Origin: Lachnospiraceae bacterium
GTDB taxonomy: Bacteria > Bacillota > Clostridia > Lachnospirales > Lachnospiraceae
Length of the DNA stretch: 64,000 nt
Reading direction: 5' to 3'
NCBI GenBank assembly: GCA_024403455.1
Contig: JAKSRR010000005.1
Span: 1-64,000, forward strand
Shown: positions 7,681 to 14,838 of the stretch, piece after piece
Layout of the letters: the number at the start of each line of letters is the position of its first letter
Position numbering within the stretch: position 1 is the first letter of the stretch
Notes under the pieces: model-generated
What the model was told of the DNA's origin: nothing
Database searches by the model: none
Seen by the model: the letters and a program-made list of their open reading frames with translations, nothing else
Made by a program: the position numbers and the translations under genes

Positions 7681-8736
7681 ATGGCATCACCTATAATGGA
7701 TATAAAAAATGAATTATTCAAAGCGGAATATGCTTTAGTGGAAGAACAGTTCCGCTACGATTCTATACCGAGACGAAAAAGCTTCACAGAATCCAAACTC
7801 CGTCTGAAAATTTTTTTCTTTGTCCCTATTTTTGCAGCCCTTGTGTTTTTTGTCATTCGTTTTGTGCAGCAATTTCCCTCTTGGAATAAAACACCGGAAA
7901 CGAGACTTCAATTTGTATTTACGATTTTTGCGACTGCTATCTTTGCCGGTTTTACAATTTGGTTAATCACACAAATACGAAAAGATGTAGGTCTTTTATA
8001 TGGTACTTCTTCCAAGCATGCCACCGGCGGATATCGAAACTATAAGGACGAAGAACGACACACAAAAGATCGAATTATTGTCTTGCAGGATGAAATCCTT
8101 CGTTTGAAAAAAGAAATCATTAAATTAAAGGAAGCCAGAAGTTACCAGGAAGTCCAGAAGGAAAGAGAATATAAAAATAACTCCCAGGAAAAAGATCCTT
8201 CGGAAATGACAGAAGAAGAGTTTTTCTATTATGCATTAGGAACTTGGGCGGAGGATCGAGCAACGGTTACCATTAAATATAAACATGGAGCCTATGATAA
8301 GGAAAAGGAAGATTTAGAATCCCGGATTAAGGAACTTAATAAAACCATTATGTCTATTGATCATGAGCGGGAAAGAATCGATATGCATTATAAGAAGATG
8401 GAAGGCATATTCATCTATTTCCTGTTTGGCTTTTGCATAATTATTTTGTTCCAATATATCATGGGTGGCGATAATGCGGTAATTACTTATATCTGTGCTG
8501 GTTTAGGCATTGTAAACTTGATTGCCAGTACGTATTTCTTTTTTACCAGATATAAGGATGCACATCTTAGATACTGTGTAGAACATAAATATCACAAAGT
8601 AAAGTATTTTGCGGAAGAAAATAATATTATTCCTACCAAACAACAAAAACAGGAAGTATATTATCAGATTAAGAATTGCCAAAGAAAGTTAGCCTATGTA
8701 GAACAAGTGTTAGCATTTCCTTTTGAAAATATGTAA
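7681..8736 (+). CDS. Hypothetical coiled-coil membrane protein
   Basis: No family is recognised. It has 351 residues with two pairs of transmembrane helices (about 40-62 and 78-100, then about 240-262 and 266-288). Between the pairs is a charged, heptad-like region of about 130 residues (RIIVLQDEILRLKKEIIKLKE and later DLESRIKELNKTIMSIDHERERID). The ends are short and polar. Topology suggests the coiled coil and both ends are on the same side, probably cytoplasmic. SD-like AAAGG precedes the ATG. It converges on a lipoprotein gene across a shared terminator. A structural or sensing role at the membrane is only a guess. Confidence 0.75.
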   Translation: MASPIMDIKNELFKAEYALVEEQFRYDSIPRRKSFTESKLRLKIFFFVPIFAALVFFVIRFVQQFPSWNKTPETRLQFVFTIFATAIFAGFTIWLITQIRKDVGLLYGTSSKHATGGYRNYKDEERHTKDRIIVLQDEILRLKKEIIKLKEARSYQEVQKEREYKNNSQEKDPSEMTEEEFFYYALGTWAEDRATVTIKYKHGAYDKEKEDLESRIKELNKTIMSIDHERERIDMHYKKMEGIFIYFLFGFCIIILFQYIMGGDNAVITYICAGLGIVNLIASTYFFFTRYKDAHLRYCVEHKYHKVKYFAEENNIIPTKQQKQEVYYQIKNCQRKLAYVEQVLAFPFENM

Positions 8737-8737
8737 T

Positions 8738-8775
8738 GAAAAAACCTATCATCCCCGAAAGAATGATAGGTTTTT
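8738..8775. terminator. Bidirectional terminator
   Basis: AAAAAACCTATCAT and ATGATAGGTTTTTTT form an 8-bp G/C-containing stem with A/T tails on both sides, between two convergent genes. Confidence 0.88.
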
Positions 8776-8798
8776 TTATGGAAGAAAACGATGTAATC

Positions 8799-9869
8799 TT
8801 ATTCTGCAGTATTTGTAGGATTTGTCATATCTGGAGTTTCTGCCACTTGATTTTCAGTTTCAACACCGCCATTTGGAAGAATGTTTTGCTGTGTGGTCTG
8901 AGCTTGCATAGCCTGTAATCTTGCTTTCTTCTTTTTCTTTGCTTTCTTAACATTGCATACGATGACGATTACTGCAATGGCAGGGAAGAGAAGTATCAGA
9001 AGAATCTTGGGAAGATTTACAACAAACCAGATTCCGAAGCGGGTGAAGCCGTCCTTGATGTCTTCTAAGCTTCCCATAAAGCCTTCGCTGATTTCTTCTC
9101 CTGCAGTCATCTCACGAACAGGGGTTAATTCTCTTACTTCATCTACATCCAGATAAATGGTAGCATAATCAATCTTATCATCATAGGTGCGAAGCTGGGA
9201 CTCCATGCTCTCTAATTCATAACGGACATCACTGAGTCTGTCTTCGATGATAATCATGTCTTCGATGGTCTCCGCCTGATCTAACATTTCTAATAGATTA
9301 TCCCTTTCGATGATGAGGGAATTTTTGCGGCTTTCCATATCCACATAGGAGAGCGTAACATCTTCTACGGAAGTATTCTTGCTGACAACATTGGAAGCTG
9401 CTGATACTTCATTCACGAAAACATCTAAGGAAGCAGAAGGAATGCGAATGGTCATTTCTGCATTGCGGGTATTGTTATAAGCGGAACTTCCATTGTAGGT
9501 GTAGCTACTCTCAATATAGCCACCCAGAGCCATAACCTTCTTTTCGATAGAAGCAACAAGAGAATCAAATTCTTTGGTTTCCACATTTAATCGAACGGTA
9601 GAAATCAGCTTACGGTTTGATTGCTGTGCGGCATTTTCACCAATCTCTGTGGCTTCCACGTCCATCATGAAATCATTTGTTGTTTCCGATGCCCAGCCGC
9701 CATCATAATCATCATACTCAACATAAGCTTCTTCACAGGCTACAGAATCGGAACTGTAAGATTTGTCAACATAATAAGAACCAGTGGAAGAGTTCTTGTT
9801 AGAACCACAGCCGGTTAACATTGAGAAGGTAAGTAATCCAGTAACAATTAATAACGATTTCTTTTTCAT
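8799..9869 (-). CDS. DUF4349-type lipoprotein
   Basis: A 356-residue lipoprotein anchored at the outer face of the membrane. The signal peptide ends in the lipobox LTGC (Cys21). After an acidic, low-complexity linker comes the DUF4349 pattern: RKLISTVRLNVETKEFDSL, IEKKVMALGGYIESS, and RNAEMTIRIPSASLDVF. A coiled coil (about 180-230, with EMLDQAETIEDMIIIEDRLSDVR) and a transmembrane helix near 285-305 with a lysine-rich cytoplasmic tail follow. The longer upstream frame is rejected: AGGAGG lies just before the ATG at 9869 and the signal peptide starts there. A lipid anchor plus a C-terminal helix gives two membrane contacts. The molecular role is unknown. Confidence 0.85.
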   Translation of the reverse strand: MKKKSLLIVTGLLTFSMLTGCGSNKNSSTGSYYVDKSYSSDSVACEEAYVEYDDYDGGWASETTNDFMMDVEATEIGENAAQQSNRKLISTVRLNVETKEFDSLVASIEKKVMALGGYIESSYTYNGSSAYNNTRNAEMTIRIPSASLDVFVNEVSAASNVVSKNTSVEDVTLSYVDMESRKNSLIIERDNLLEMLDQAETIEDMIIIEDRLSDVRYELESMESQLRTYDDKIDYATIYLDVDEVRELTPVREMTAGEEISEGFMGSLEDIKDGFTRFGIWFVVNLPKILLILLFPAIAVIVIVCNVKKAKKKKKARLQAMQAQTTQQNILPNGGVETENQVAETPDMTNPTNTAE

Positions 9870-10005
9870 ATTTTTCCTCCTTGCAGGTAATTCATTCTGC
9901 CAAATTTTTTCTCCCATCAGCAGTTTTTCATCCTGCTCTATATTAGATACGGAGATGAAAAAAGGATTTATGGAAGATTTTGAAATATTTTTTAAAAAAG
10001 CAATA

Positions 10006-10035
10006 AAAAAGCCCCGAAGAAACCTTCGGGGCAAA
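10006..10035 (-). terminator. Intrinsic terminator of the transglutaminase gene
   Basis: GCCCCGAAG and CTTCGGGGC form a 9-bp stem with an AAAC loop, followed on the minus strand by six T. It lies 15 bases after the stop codon. Confidence 0.88.
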
Positions 10036-10049
10036 AATACTATTCAATA

Positions 10050-11240
10050 TTATCTATAATCATTTGGAGCAATGTTGATACTGTAGATGCCACAGTTAAA
10101 CCAGTTTGCATAATTATATCCAACATTGTAGAGACCATTTAATCCTTTAAGGAAGTATCTCTTAGAGCCGACACCATCGTCCCAAGTTACATCTACCATA
10201 TACCAGTTGCCATTGAGATATACAGCATTGTATGCATGGTCATTGGAGGCAAGGTACATAACCTTGAGACCGCAGGCTTCTGCTAACTTCATGAAAGCCA
10301 TAGCGTAACCCTGACATACAGTCTTTCCAAGCGCTACACAACTGTACGGAGAATAATTGCTGTAAGTGTAATCATAGTTACATACTCGGCAAAGATAATC
10401 ATGAATATAAACGATCTTGTCATATTCAGACATTCCTGCTGTGGAAGCTTTCATGGAAGCAGCTAACTGATCCATATACTGCTCCTCTGCAATACCTTCC
10501 CAGTATTCGATAGTAATATTGCAATAGTTGCCACCATAGGAACCAAAGTAAGTTGAGTAGCAGGCAATATCATAAGCAGGCGCTTCATACTCCCAGCTGT
10601 TATGCAAAGCACTAAAGCAATTCATAAACTGTCTGCCTGTGTAGCCGCCAACGGTTGTTGCTTCAATTCTTACAGAATGTGCAAGCAGTGCATTAATGAT
10701 TAAGTTCATAGCTTCTGTATCGTTGCTGACAGTTCCTTTGTAAAAACCGTAAGTGTTATCACTATATCCATCATTATAAGCAGCGGTAGCATTCTGGGGT
10801 CCTCTAGCAAGGTCTACGCAACCACCAACGATATACCAAGTTCCTAAAGTGGGGGAAGTGTATAGTCCTGTGTAACCAAAGTCTACGGTACCATTTGCAA
10901 TCTTCCACCAGCCAAGGGCAGCATCACCATATAAGTCGGTGTAGCCTAAATTAACAACACCATTGGTAATTAACCACCATCCATATACGGCATCACCATA
11001 TAGGCCATTATAGGTGCTAGCAAATCTTCCATTATTGTAGAGATAGAAGTTTCCATCGTAACCCGGAACGATACCCGTATAATTCCTGCTGGGTAATGCT
11101 ACATTAGCATCATACGTCTGACTTTCTGTTTCAATAATAACTTCTTCTGTATCTGCAGGGTTTGTATCTGCTGCCTGTACGGCGAATCCAGAAAATAAAG
11201 TCATTGCTGAAATGAGCAGCGCCAATAATCTTTTTTTCAT
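10050..11240 (-). CDS. Secreted transglutaminase-like protein with cell-wall-binding-like repeats
   Basis: A 396-residue exported protein with a standard signal peptide ending near AVQAADT. Three aromatic repeats of about 22 residues follow (YNGLYGDAVYGWWLITNG, YTDLYGDAALGWWKIANG, YTGLYTSPTLGTWYIVGG), similar in kind to glucan- or choline-binding repeats. The C-terminal half is a transglutaminase-fold domain with the triad Cys (GKTVCQGYAMAF), His (SNDHAYNAVYL) and Asp (YMVDVTWDDG). It may be a protease or cross-linker acting on wall-bound peptides. ATG at 11240 follows AGGAGG; the longer frame lies in the repeat-containing leader. A leader of the TATAAT-hairpin-AACGAG type precedes it. Confidence 0.85.
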   Translation of the reverse strand: MKKRLLALLISAMTLFSGFAVQAADTNPADTEEVIIETESQTYDANVALPSRNYTGIVPGYDGNFYLYNNGRFASTYNGLYGDAVYGWWLITNGVVNLGYTDLYGDAALGWWKIANGTVDFGYTGLYTSPTLGTWYIVGGCVDLARGPQNATAAYNDGYSDNTYGFYKGTVSNDTEAMNLIINALLAHSVRIEATTVGGYTGRQFMNCFSALHNSWEYEAPAYDIACYSTYFGSYGGNYCNITIEYWEGIAEEQYMDQLAASMKASTAGMSEYDKIVYIHDYLCRVCNYDYTYSNYSPYSCVALGKTVCQGYAMAFMKLAEACGLKVMYLASNDHAYNAVYLNGNWYMVDVTWDDGVGSKRYFLKGLNGLYNVGYNYANWFNCGIYSINIAPNDYR

Positions 11241-11397
11241 TGTTACCTCCTGTGTTTTCGAAGAAAACCATGGGCTCCACACGGCGAGGAGAGGTTTTCC
11301 TTCTATATAAGCTCCGTTCCGTCGCAAAAGAAGACTCGCAAACACTTCATTTTTTGCTCGTTAAACAAGCTCCGTACCATCGCTTATTTACATTATA
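11241..11397 (-). promoter_or_regulatory. Leader element copy 3 (minus strand)
   Basis: On the minus strand TATAAT (11392-11397) is followed by GTAAA, a short hairpin framed by AAGC and GCTT, then TTTAACGAGCAAA and TTTGCGAG. This is the same order as in copies 1 and 2 but with an unrelated hairpin sequence. CGGAGCTT occurs twice in the leader. It precedes the transglutaminase gene. Confidence 0.45.
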
Positions 11398-11459
11398 ATG
11401 CTAATTGATTATTATAGGAAGACCTGTTAATAGCTGTAAAATTCACCCATTACTCTTTC

Positions 11460-11945
11460 CTATCTATATTCTTTGCATAATTCTTCCAGTTTTTTAAAAT
11501 CATTACATCGTTTCGCCAGAGCTGTGTTATTTCCTTTTTCCATTTTATGATTATATATAGTTACCGCATTTTTTCTGATTTTGTTTTGAATGGATTTTAT
11601 AAATCGATATTCTGCAAGAAGTAACGACTTATACTGTGGATTATGTTCTTTTGAAATATCAACATAAGTATATACATCAAGAGGAACGGGAAACATGTTG
11701 TTAAGATTAATAACAGCATATTTTTTAACCTTTATTAATTCAATAGATTCTGGAAGTCTTTTATGTTTATCCTTAAATGATGTTAGTGGTGCAAAATAAT
11801 CTATGTCATTGATTGACAATACAATACCAATATACTTTCTACTGTTCTGTTGTCCTAATTGCCTATTTAAAAACAGATGTGGCGCGTATGGAGCAAGATA
11901 TTCAATATACTTTTCATCCACTTCATATAATTTAATACTTTCCAT
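11460..11945 (-). CDS. Type III toxin-antitoxin endoribonuclease toxin (ToxN/AbiQ family)
   Basis: A sequence-specific RNA endonuclease held inactive by a repeat RNA; in studied members it acts in phage abortive infection or plasmid maintenance. The 161-residue length is usual. The core KYIGIVLSINDIDYFAPLTS, with Thr55, Ser56 and Lys58, aligns with the ToxN core where active-site residues lie. INLNNMFPVP (about 78-87) and the PQYKSLLLAEYRFI helix (about 103-116) are also typical. A GAAAGGA SD is present. Directly upstream is the expected antitoxin RNA gene: promoter, about 36-base repeats, then an intrinsic terminator between RNA and toxin. Whether the module is active is not known. Confidence 0.9.
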   Translation of the reverse strand: MESIKLYEVDEKYIEYLAPYAPHLFLNRQLGQQNSRKYIGIVLSINDIDYFAPLTSFKDKHKRLPESIELIKVKKYAVINLNNMFPVPLDVYTYVDISKEHNPQYKSLLLAEYRFIKSIQNKIRKNAVTIYNHKMEKGNNTALAKRCNDFKKLEELCKEYR

Positions 11946-11970
11946 ATCTTATATCCTTTCAAAAACAAAA

Positions 11971-11994
11971 AAGGACAAGCCGAAGCCTGTCCTT
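11971..11994 (-). terminator. Terminator between RNA antitoxin and toxin gene
   Basis: AAGGACAGGC and GCTTGTCCTT form a stem with a TTCG loop and a T-rich tail on the minus strand. Type III modules keep such a leaky terminator between antitoxin RNA and toxin so that antitoxin is in excess. Confidence 0.85.
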
Positions 11995-12131
11995 GACGGT
12001 TAAAATCGCATTTACATTTTTCAATGTCCTTTTGGGAAGAGTAGCGAAACACTCACTGTTAAATGTCTTGATTAGAGCCAAGAGAAGCTCACTAATAACT
12101 GTCTCAGTTGCAAGGCTGAGATACACCTACT
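11995..12131 (-). ncRNA. ToxI-like RNA antitoxin with about 36-nt repeats
   Basis: The transcript should start near 12131, seven bases after the -10. On the minus strand GAGACA...AGTGAG (from 12105) recurs as AAGACA...AGTGAG (from 12069), exactly 36 bases apart. A weaker third AGGACA lies 39 bases further on. In unit 1 CTCAG pairs with CTGAG and in unit 2 the same place has CTTG and CAAG, so the small hairpin is kept by paired change. Known antitoxin RNAs have 2-5 such units, each folding as a pseudoknot that the toxin cuts and binds. I did not model the fold. Confidence 0.75.
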
Positions 12132-12137
12132 TGTTAG

Positions 12138-12166
12138 AATATAGGTAGTTTTTATTAATTTGTCAA
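12138..12166 (-). promoter_or_regulatory. Promoter of the RNA antitoxin
   Basis: TTGACA (12161-12166) and TATATT (12138-12143) on the minus strand are separated by exactly 17 bases. This is one of the best sigma-A promoters in the window. Confidence 0.85.
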
Positions 12167-12178
12167 GCCATACATCAC

Positions 12179-12267
12179 ATGATACTAGATTCAAAAGCCT
12201 TGAAGACGCGATGAGCTTGCTCATAAGAGTCTGAAAACGGATTTAGGACCCACAAAAACATGAGAAG
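12179..12267 (+). repeat. MITE-like repeat, copy a
   Basis: An 89-base stretch closely matching 59177-59264. It starts ATGATACTAGATTCAAAAGCC, has a central hairpin with the core ATGAGCTTGCTCAT, and ends CAAAAACATGAGAA. The AGACTC/GAGTCT stem is weakened here by one change (AGACGC). It begins 13 bases from the -35 of the antitoxin promoter. No inverted right end was found for this copy. Confidence 0.7.
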
Positions 12268-12401
12268 TAGTCATTTTTTCATAGCGTTTAGCAAGAACAA
12301 TATAATTCTACAACGGTTATATAATATTGATAAAAGACACAGGGGGGTATAAAATTCACGGTATATATTTATGTTATTTTTGAAAAGGATTCGTTTGTTA
12401 T

Positions 12402-12812
12402 ATGAAGAAGATAGGAAACTTATCTACAAGAGAAGAAGAATTATTAAATATCTTATGGGCTTATAATGAACCATTAACGCAAAATGAGATGGTTGATCGA
12501 TTAGTATCCCAAGGATGGAATAATGTTACATTATTCAAAACGGTTCAGTCACTTGCAAAGGCAGGATATTTAAAGGTTGTTGGATTAGAAAAATCCGTTA
12601 AGACCTATGCAAGAAAATTTATTCCCTCATTAACGAAGGAGGAATTTTATTCGGAGCTTCTTATTAAAAAGGGGATGACTAGTGACTCCTTACCAGACAT
12701 TACGGCAGCGCTTATTGGGGCCAATAAAAAAGAAAATACAGAACAAAAAAGAGAAGTAATTGCAAAGTTGGAAGAGATTATAGAAAGCCTTCGCAAGGAA
12801 ATTCAGGAATAA
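12402..12812 (+). CDS. BlaI/MecI-family repressor
   Basis: A 136-residue winged-helix repressor. The start (STREEELLNILWAYNEPLTQNEMVDRL) and the recognition part (NNVTLFKTVQSLAKAGYLKVVG) follow the BlaI/MecI pattern. The C-terminal helix for dimerisation is present (KREVIAKLEEIIESLRKEIQE). Known members are cut by a cognate M56 membrane protease when an inducer is sensed, which frees the target operon. The stop overlaps the start of the M56 gene (TAATG), so the two are coupled. No beta-lactamase gene is adjacent, so the target may be the operon itself or the small genes that follow. Confidence 0.88.
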   Translation: MKKIGNLSTREEELLNILWAYNEPLTQNEMVDRLVSQGWNNVTLFKTVQSLAKAGYLKVVGLEKSVKTYARKFIPSLTKEEFYSELLIKKGMTSDSLPDITAALIGANKKENTEQKREVIAKLEEIIESLRKEIQE

Positions 12813-13948
12813 TGCATATACAAATTACAGCGTATACAATATGGATGACTTTAATATGGAGTAGCATTCTTATTTGGATTTTATATTGTTTAAGGAAGAG
12901 TGCTAGGTTAGTTAATGTATGTAGTGTATCAGGAATCGTCGGTTTATATATCTTTTGTATAATCCGATTATGTTTTCCCTTAGAATTCGGCTGGACAAAA
13001 GTGATTCCAGGAAAGAACATTTATAATTTTCTGTTTAGACTAATGCGTTACCAGTTGATACAAAAGTCTGTTTTTTCTATTTCATTTATTCTTTCGGTTA
13101 TATGGATTATTGGGATCATTATAAAGCTTATGATATATATCAGAAACTATATTTGTATTAACAAATATTTTCGAGCGTTAGATAGTGAAGAGGCTAAAGA
13201 GGCAATACAGGTTTTTGAGAAAATAGAAGATTCCAATAAGCATGTAAAGATTGTGAAAAGCTCTGCAATAACAACGCCTTTTTGTATGGGAATTATTGAT
13301 CAGAAAATCATATTGCCAAATAAAAACTACTCGGAAGAGGAACTTTTTTATATATTAATGCACGAAAATGCACACCTAAAGAACAGAGATTTATTAATAA
13401 AGCTTCTCATAAATGTTGCTTGCGCTATTTATTGGTGGAATCCCATTGTGTATTTGCTTAAAAAAGATTTAAATCAAACACTAGAGATTCGGTGTGATAA
13501 TTATGTAGTGAATCACCTAAGTGTTGAGCAAAGATGTGTGTATTTAGAAACATTATTAAAAGAATTCAAGAGCGAAACTTTTTCTCAAGAAAAGAAAACC
13601 AGAGAGATTGTATCTTACTTCTATGAAAACCATTCCCAAGCTCTATTAGAAAGATTTCAAGTAATAGCGCAGCAGAAATATCAGAAATTAAAAAAGTCAC
13701 CAATAACCATAATTATCACAGGGCTTATGCTATTGGTCTCCTACTTATTTGTAATACAGCCACAATATGAAGCACCCATCTTCGATATAGAAACAAGTGC
13801 AGATACGTATGCGGTCACAACAGAGAATTCCTATATTATAAAACAATCCAATAATACTTATTTACTACATAATATGAATTTTGAAGTCTTGCTGGATATA
13901 GAAGAAGCAAACTGTTTAATAAGAGAAGGTTTTTATATGGTGGAATGA
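12812..13948 (+). CDS. BlaR1-like M56 membrane metallopeptidase
   Basis: A 378-residue polytopic protease expected to cut the neighbouring BlaI-like repressor in the cytoplasm or membrane. Two or three helices open the protein. The zinc motif HENAH followed by LKNRDLLIK lies near residue 187, with the expected downstream helix (INVACAIYWWNPIVYLLKKDL) and EIRCDNYVV. A last transmembrane helix (about 300-320) is followed by only about 58 residues, so the large penicillin-binding sensor of true BlaR1/MecR1 is missing. The signal sensed is therefore probably not a beta-lactam, or is sensed by a partner such as the small secreted protein downstream. Confidence 0.85.
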   Translation: MHIQITAYTIWMTLIWSSILIWILYCLRKSARLVNVCSVSGIVGLYIFCIIRLCFPLEFGWTKVIPGKNIYNFLFRLMRYQLIQKSVFSISFILSVIWIIGIIIKLMIYIRNYICINKYFRALDSEEAKEAIQVFEKIEDSNKHVKIVKSSAITTPFCMGIIDQKIILPNKNYSEEELFYILMHENAHLKNRDLLIKLLINVACAIYWWNPIVYLLKKDLNQTLEIRCDNYVVNHLSVEQRCVYLETLLKEFKSETFSQEKKTREIVSYFYENHSQALLERFQVIAQQKYQKLKKSPITIIITGLMLLVSYLFVIQPQYEAPIFDIETSADTYAVTTENSYIIKQSNNTYLLHNMNFEVLLDIEEANCLIREGFYMVE

Positions 13949-13949
13949 G

Positions 13950-14201
13950 ATGAAAAGATTTTTAACAATCATGGTAGGAATTATACTGATAGAAATCAGT
14001 TTTACAGTAGGATCGGATATACAAGGGAGTTCGAGTAATTCCTCTTTGGAAATGGAAGAAACAGCGTCATCACAAGCGGATATTATTGTAAATAAATACA
14101 GAGTCAAAGACGGGGTGTTACAGTATAAAAAATGGAATGAGACACAAGGTGCATGGCTTAAATCAGAATGGATTGAAGTAAAAGAAGCAAAGATGCATTA
14201 A
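13950..14201 (+). CDS. Small exported protein of the BlaI/BlaR1-like operon
   Basis: An 83-residue protein with a hydrophobic N-terminal segment (RFLTIMVGIILIEISFTVGS) that could be a signal peptide or anchor. A serine-rich linker follows, then a small charged and aromatic domain (YRVKDGVLQYKKWNETQG, then WLKSEWIEVKE). The gene starts one base after the stop of the M56 gene, so it belongs to the operon. No family is recognised. Its position would suit a sensor or inhibitor partner for the truncated BlaR1-like protein, but that is inference. Confidence 0.65.
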   Translation: MKRFLTIMVGIILIEISFTVGSDIQGSSSNSSLEMEETASSQADIIVNKYRVKDGVLQYKKWNETQGAWLKSEWIEVKEAKMH

Positions 14202-14230
14202 CGATTATCAAAATTTGACAATCGTTAATG
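14196..14230. promoter_or_regulatory. 35-base palindrome overlapping a -35 box (operator candidate)
   Basis: The left half, CATTAACGATTATCAAA, has its reverse complement as the right half except for one pair (16 of 17 match). It covers the end of the upstream gene and the TTGACA at 14215-14220 of the next promoter. No T tail follows, so it does not look like a terminator. Confidence 0.6.
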
Positions 14231-14244
14231 GTCTGGTATATACT
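14215..14244 (+). promoter_or_regulatory. Promoter of the 14286 gene
   Basis: TTGACA (14215-14220) and TATACT (14239-14244) are 18 bases apart. The -35 lies inside the palindrome described at 14196-14230. Confidence 0.6.
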
Positions 14245-14285
14245 CTTCCTATCATAAATCTTTATTTTTGTAGGAGGATGTAGCA

Positions 14286-14699
14286 ATGAAAAAACCACAG
14301 ATTATCATGCTTGCATTTTTTCTTCTTCTTGCCGGTCTATTTGGATGGCAAATGTATCTTCGTTTTCATCCGGATGCAGAACTAAGAGTATTACAACCTG
14401 TGGATTCGGAAAGTGATATGTATATCACGCATTTCACATATAGTCTCAATAAAAGTGGTTGGTTACCCTACGCTTCTAAATTTGATACCGAAAGCAGAAT
14501 ATTTATTGATCAGACAGGAGAGAAGGCTCTAAAAATTGGACAGGAATATGTAGCCCCTACGCATGTGGAAGCTTCTGTTAAAAAAGAGGATGGAAAAACA
14601 GTAGTTACTTACACGGGAAACGTTACAACCCAAGAGGGAACAAACATAGACTATAGGGATGAGATTATATTTGATTTTGAGTTGTACTACAAAGAATAG
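14286..14699 (+). CDS. Hypothetical exported or anchored protein
   Basis: A 137-residue protein with one N-terminal hydrophobic segment (PQIIMLAFFLLLAGLFGWQMYLRF, given here as 4-27) and a beta-rich outer domain with VKKEDGKTVVTYTGNVTTQEG and a final FDFELYYK. No cysteine or catalytic pattern was seen and no family is recognised. AGGAGG precedes the start by eight bases. It has its own promoter with a palindromic operator-like site and a terminator right after it, so it is a single-gene unit under separate control. Confidence 0.7.
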   Translation: MKKPQIIMLAFFLLLAGLFGWQMYLRFHPDAELRVLQPVDSESDMYITHFTYSLNKSGWLPYASKFDTESRIFIDQTGEKALKIGQEYVAPTHVEASVKKEDGKTVVTYTGNVTTQEGTNIDYRDEIIFDFELYYKE

Positions 14700-14733
14700 T
14701 AAAAACTAACCAAAAGCGGGGAGTTGGTTCAAA

Positions 14734-14761
14734 GGGGAGATTGTTATAATCTCCCTTTTTT
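14734..14761 (+). terminator. Intrinsic terminator
   Basis: GGGAGATT and AATCTCCC form an 8-bp stem with a 5-base loop, followed by six T. Confidence 0.88.
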
Positions 14762-14772
14762 AGAGATAATTA

Positions 14773-14801
14773 TTGACATTTCTAGTCTTCTCATAAATAA
14801 T
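14773..14801 (+). promoter_or_regulatory. Promoter of the YczE/YitT-like gene
   Basis: TTGACA (14773-14778) and AATAAT (14796-14801) are separated by 17 bases, upstream of the ATG at 14839. Confidence 0.55.
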
Positions 14802-14838
14802 AAGGCTTGTTTTGAAAATCCCTCACGGTAGGAGCGCT

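Larger units (their letters stand above)
11946..12401. other. 456-base interval between toxin and BlaI genes
   Basis: From left to right it holds the terminator, antitoxin RNA and promoter of the toxin module (minus strand), the MITE-like repeat, and about 135 bases in front of the BlaI gene. That last part has a TATAAT at 12320-12325 without a clear -35. No further protein gene is visible. Confidence 0.7.

Noticed and set aside
14196..14230. Terminator for the BlaI/BlaR1-like operon
   Set aside because: The palindrome is A/T-rich with no T tail, and it overlaps a promoter; operator is the better reading.
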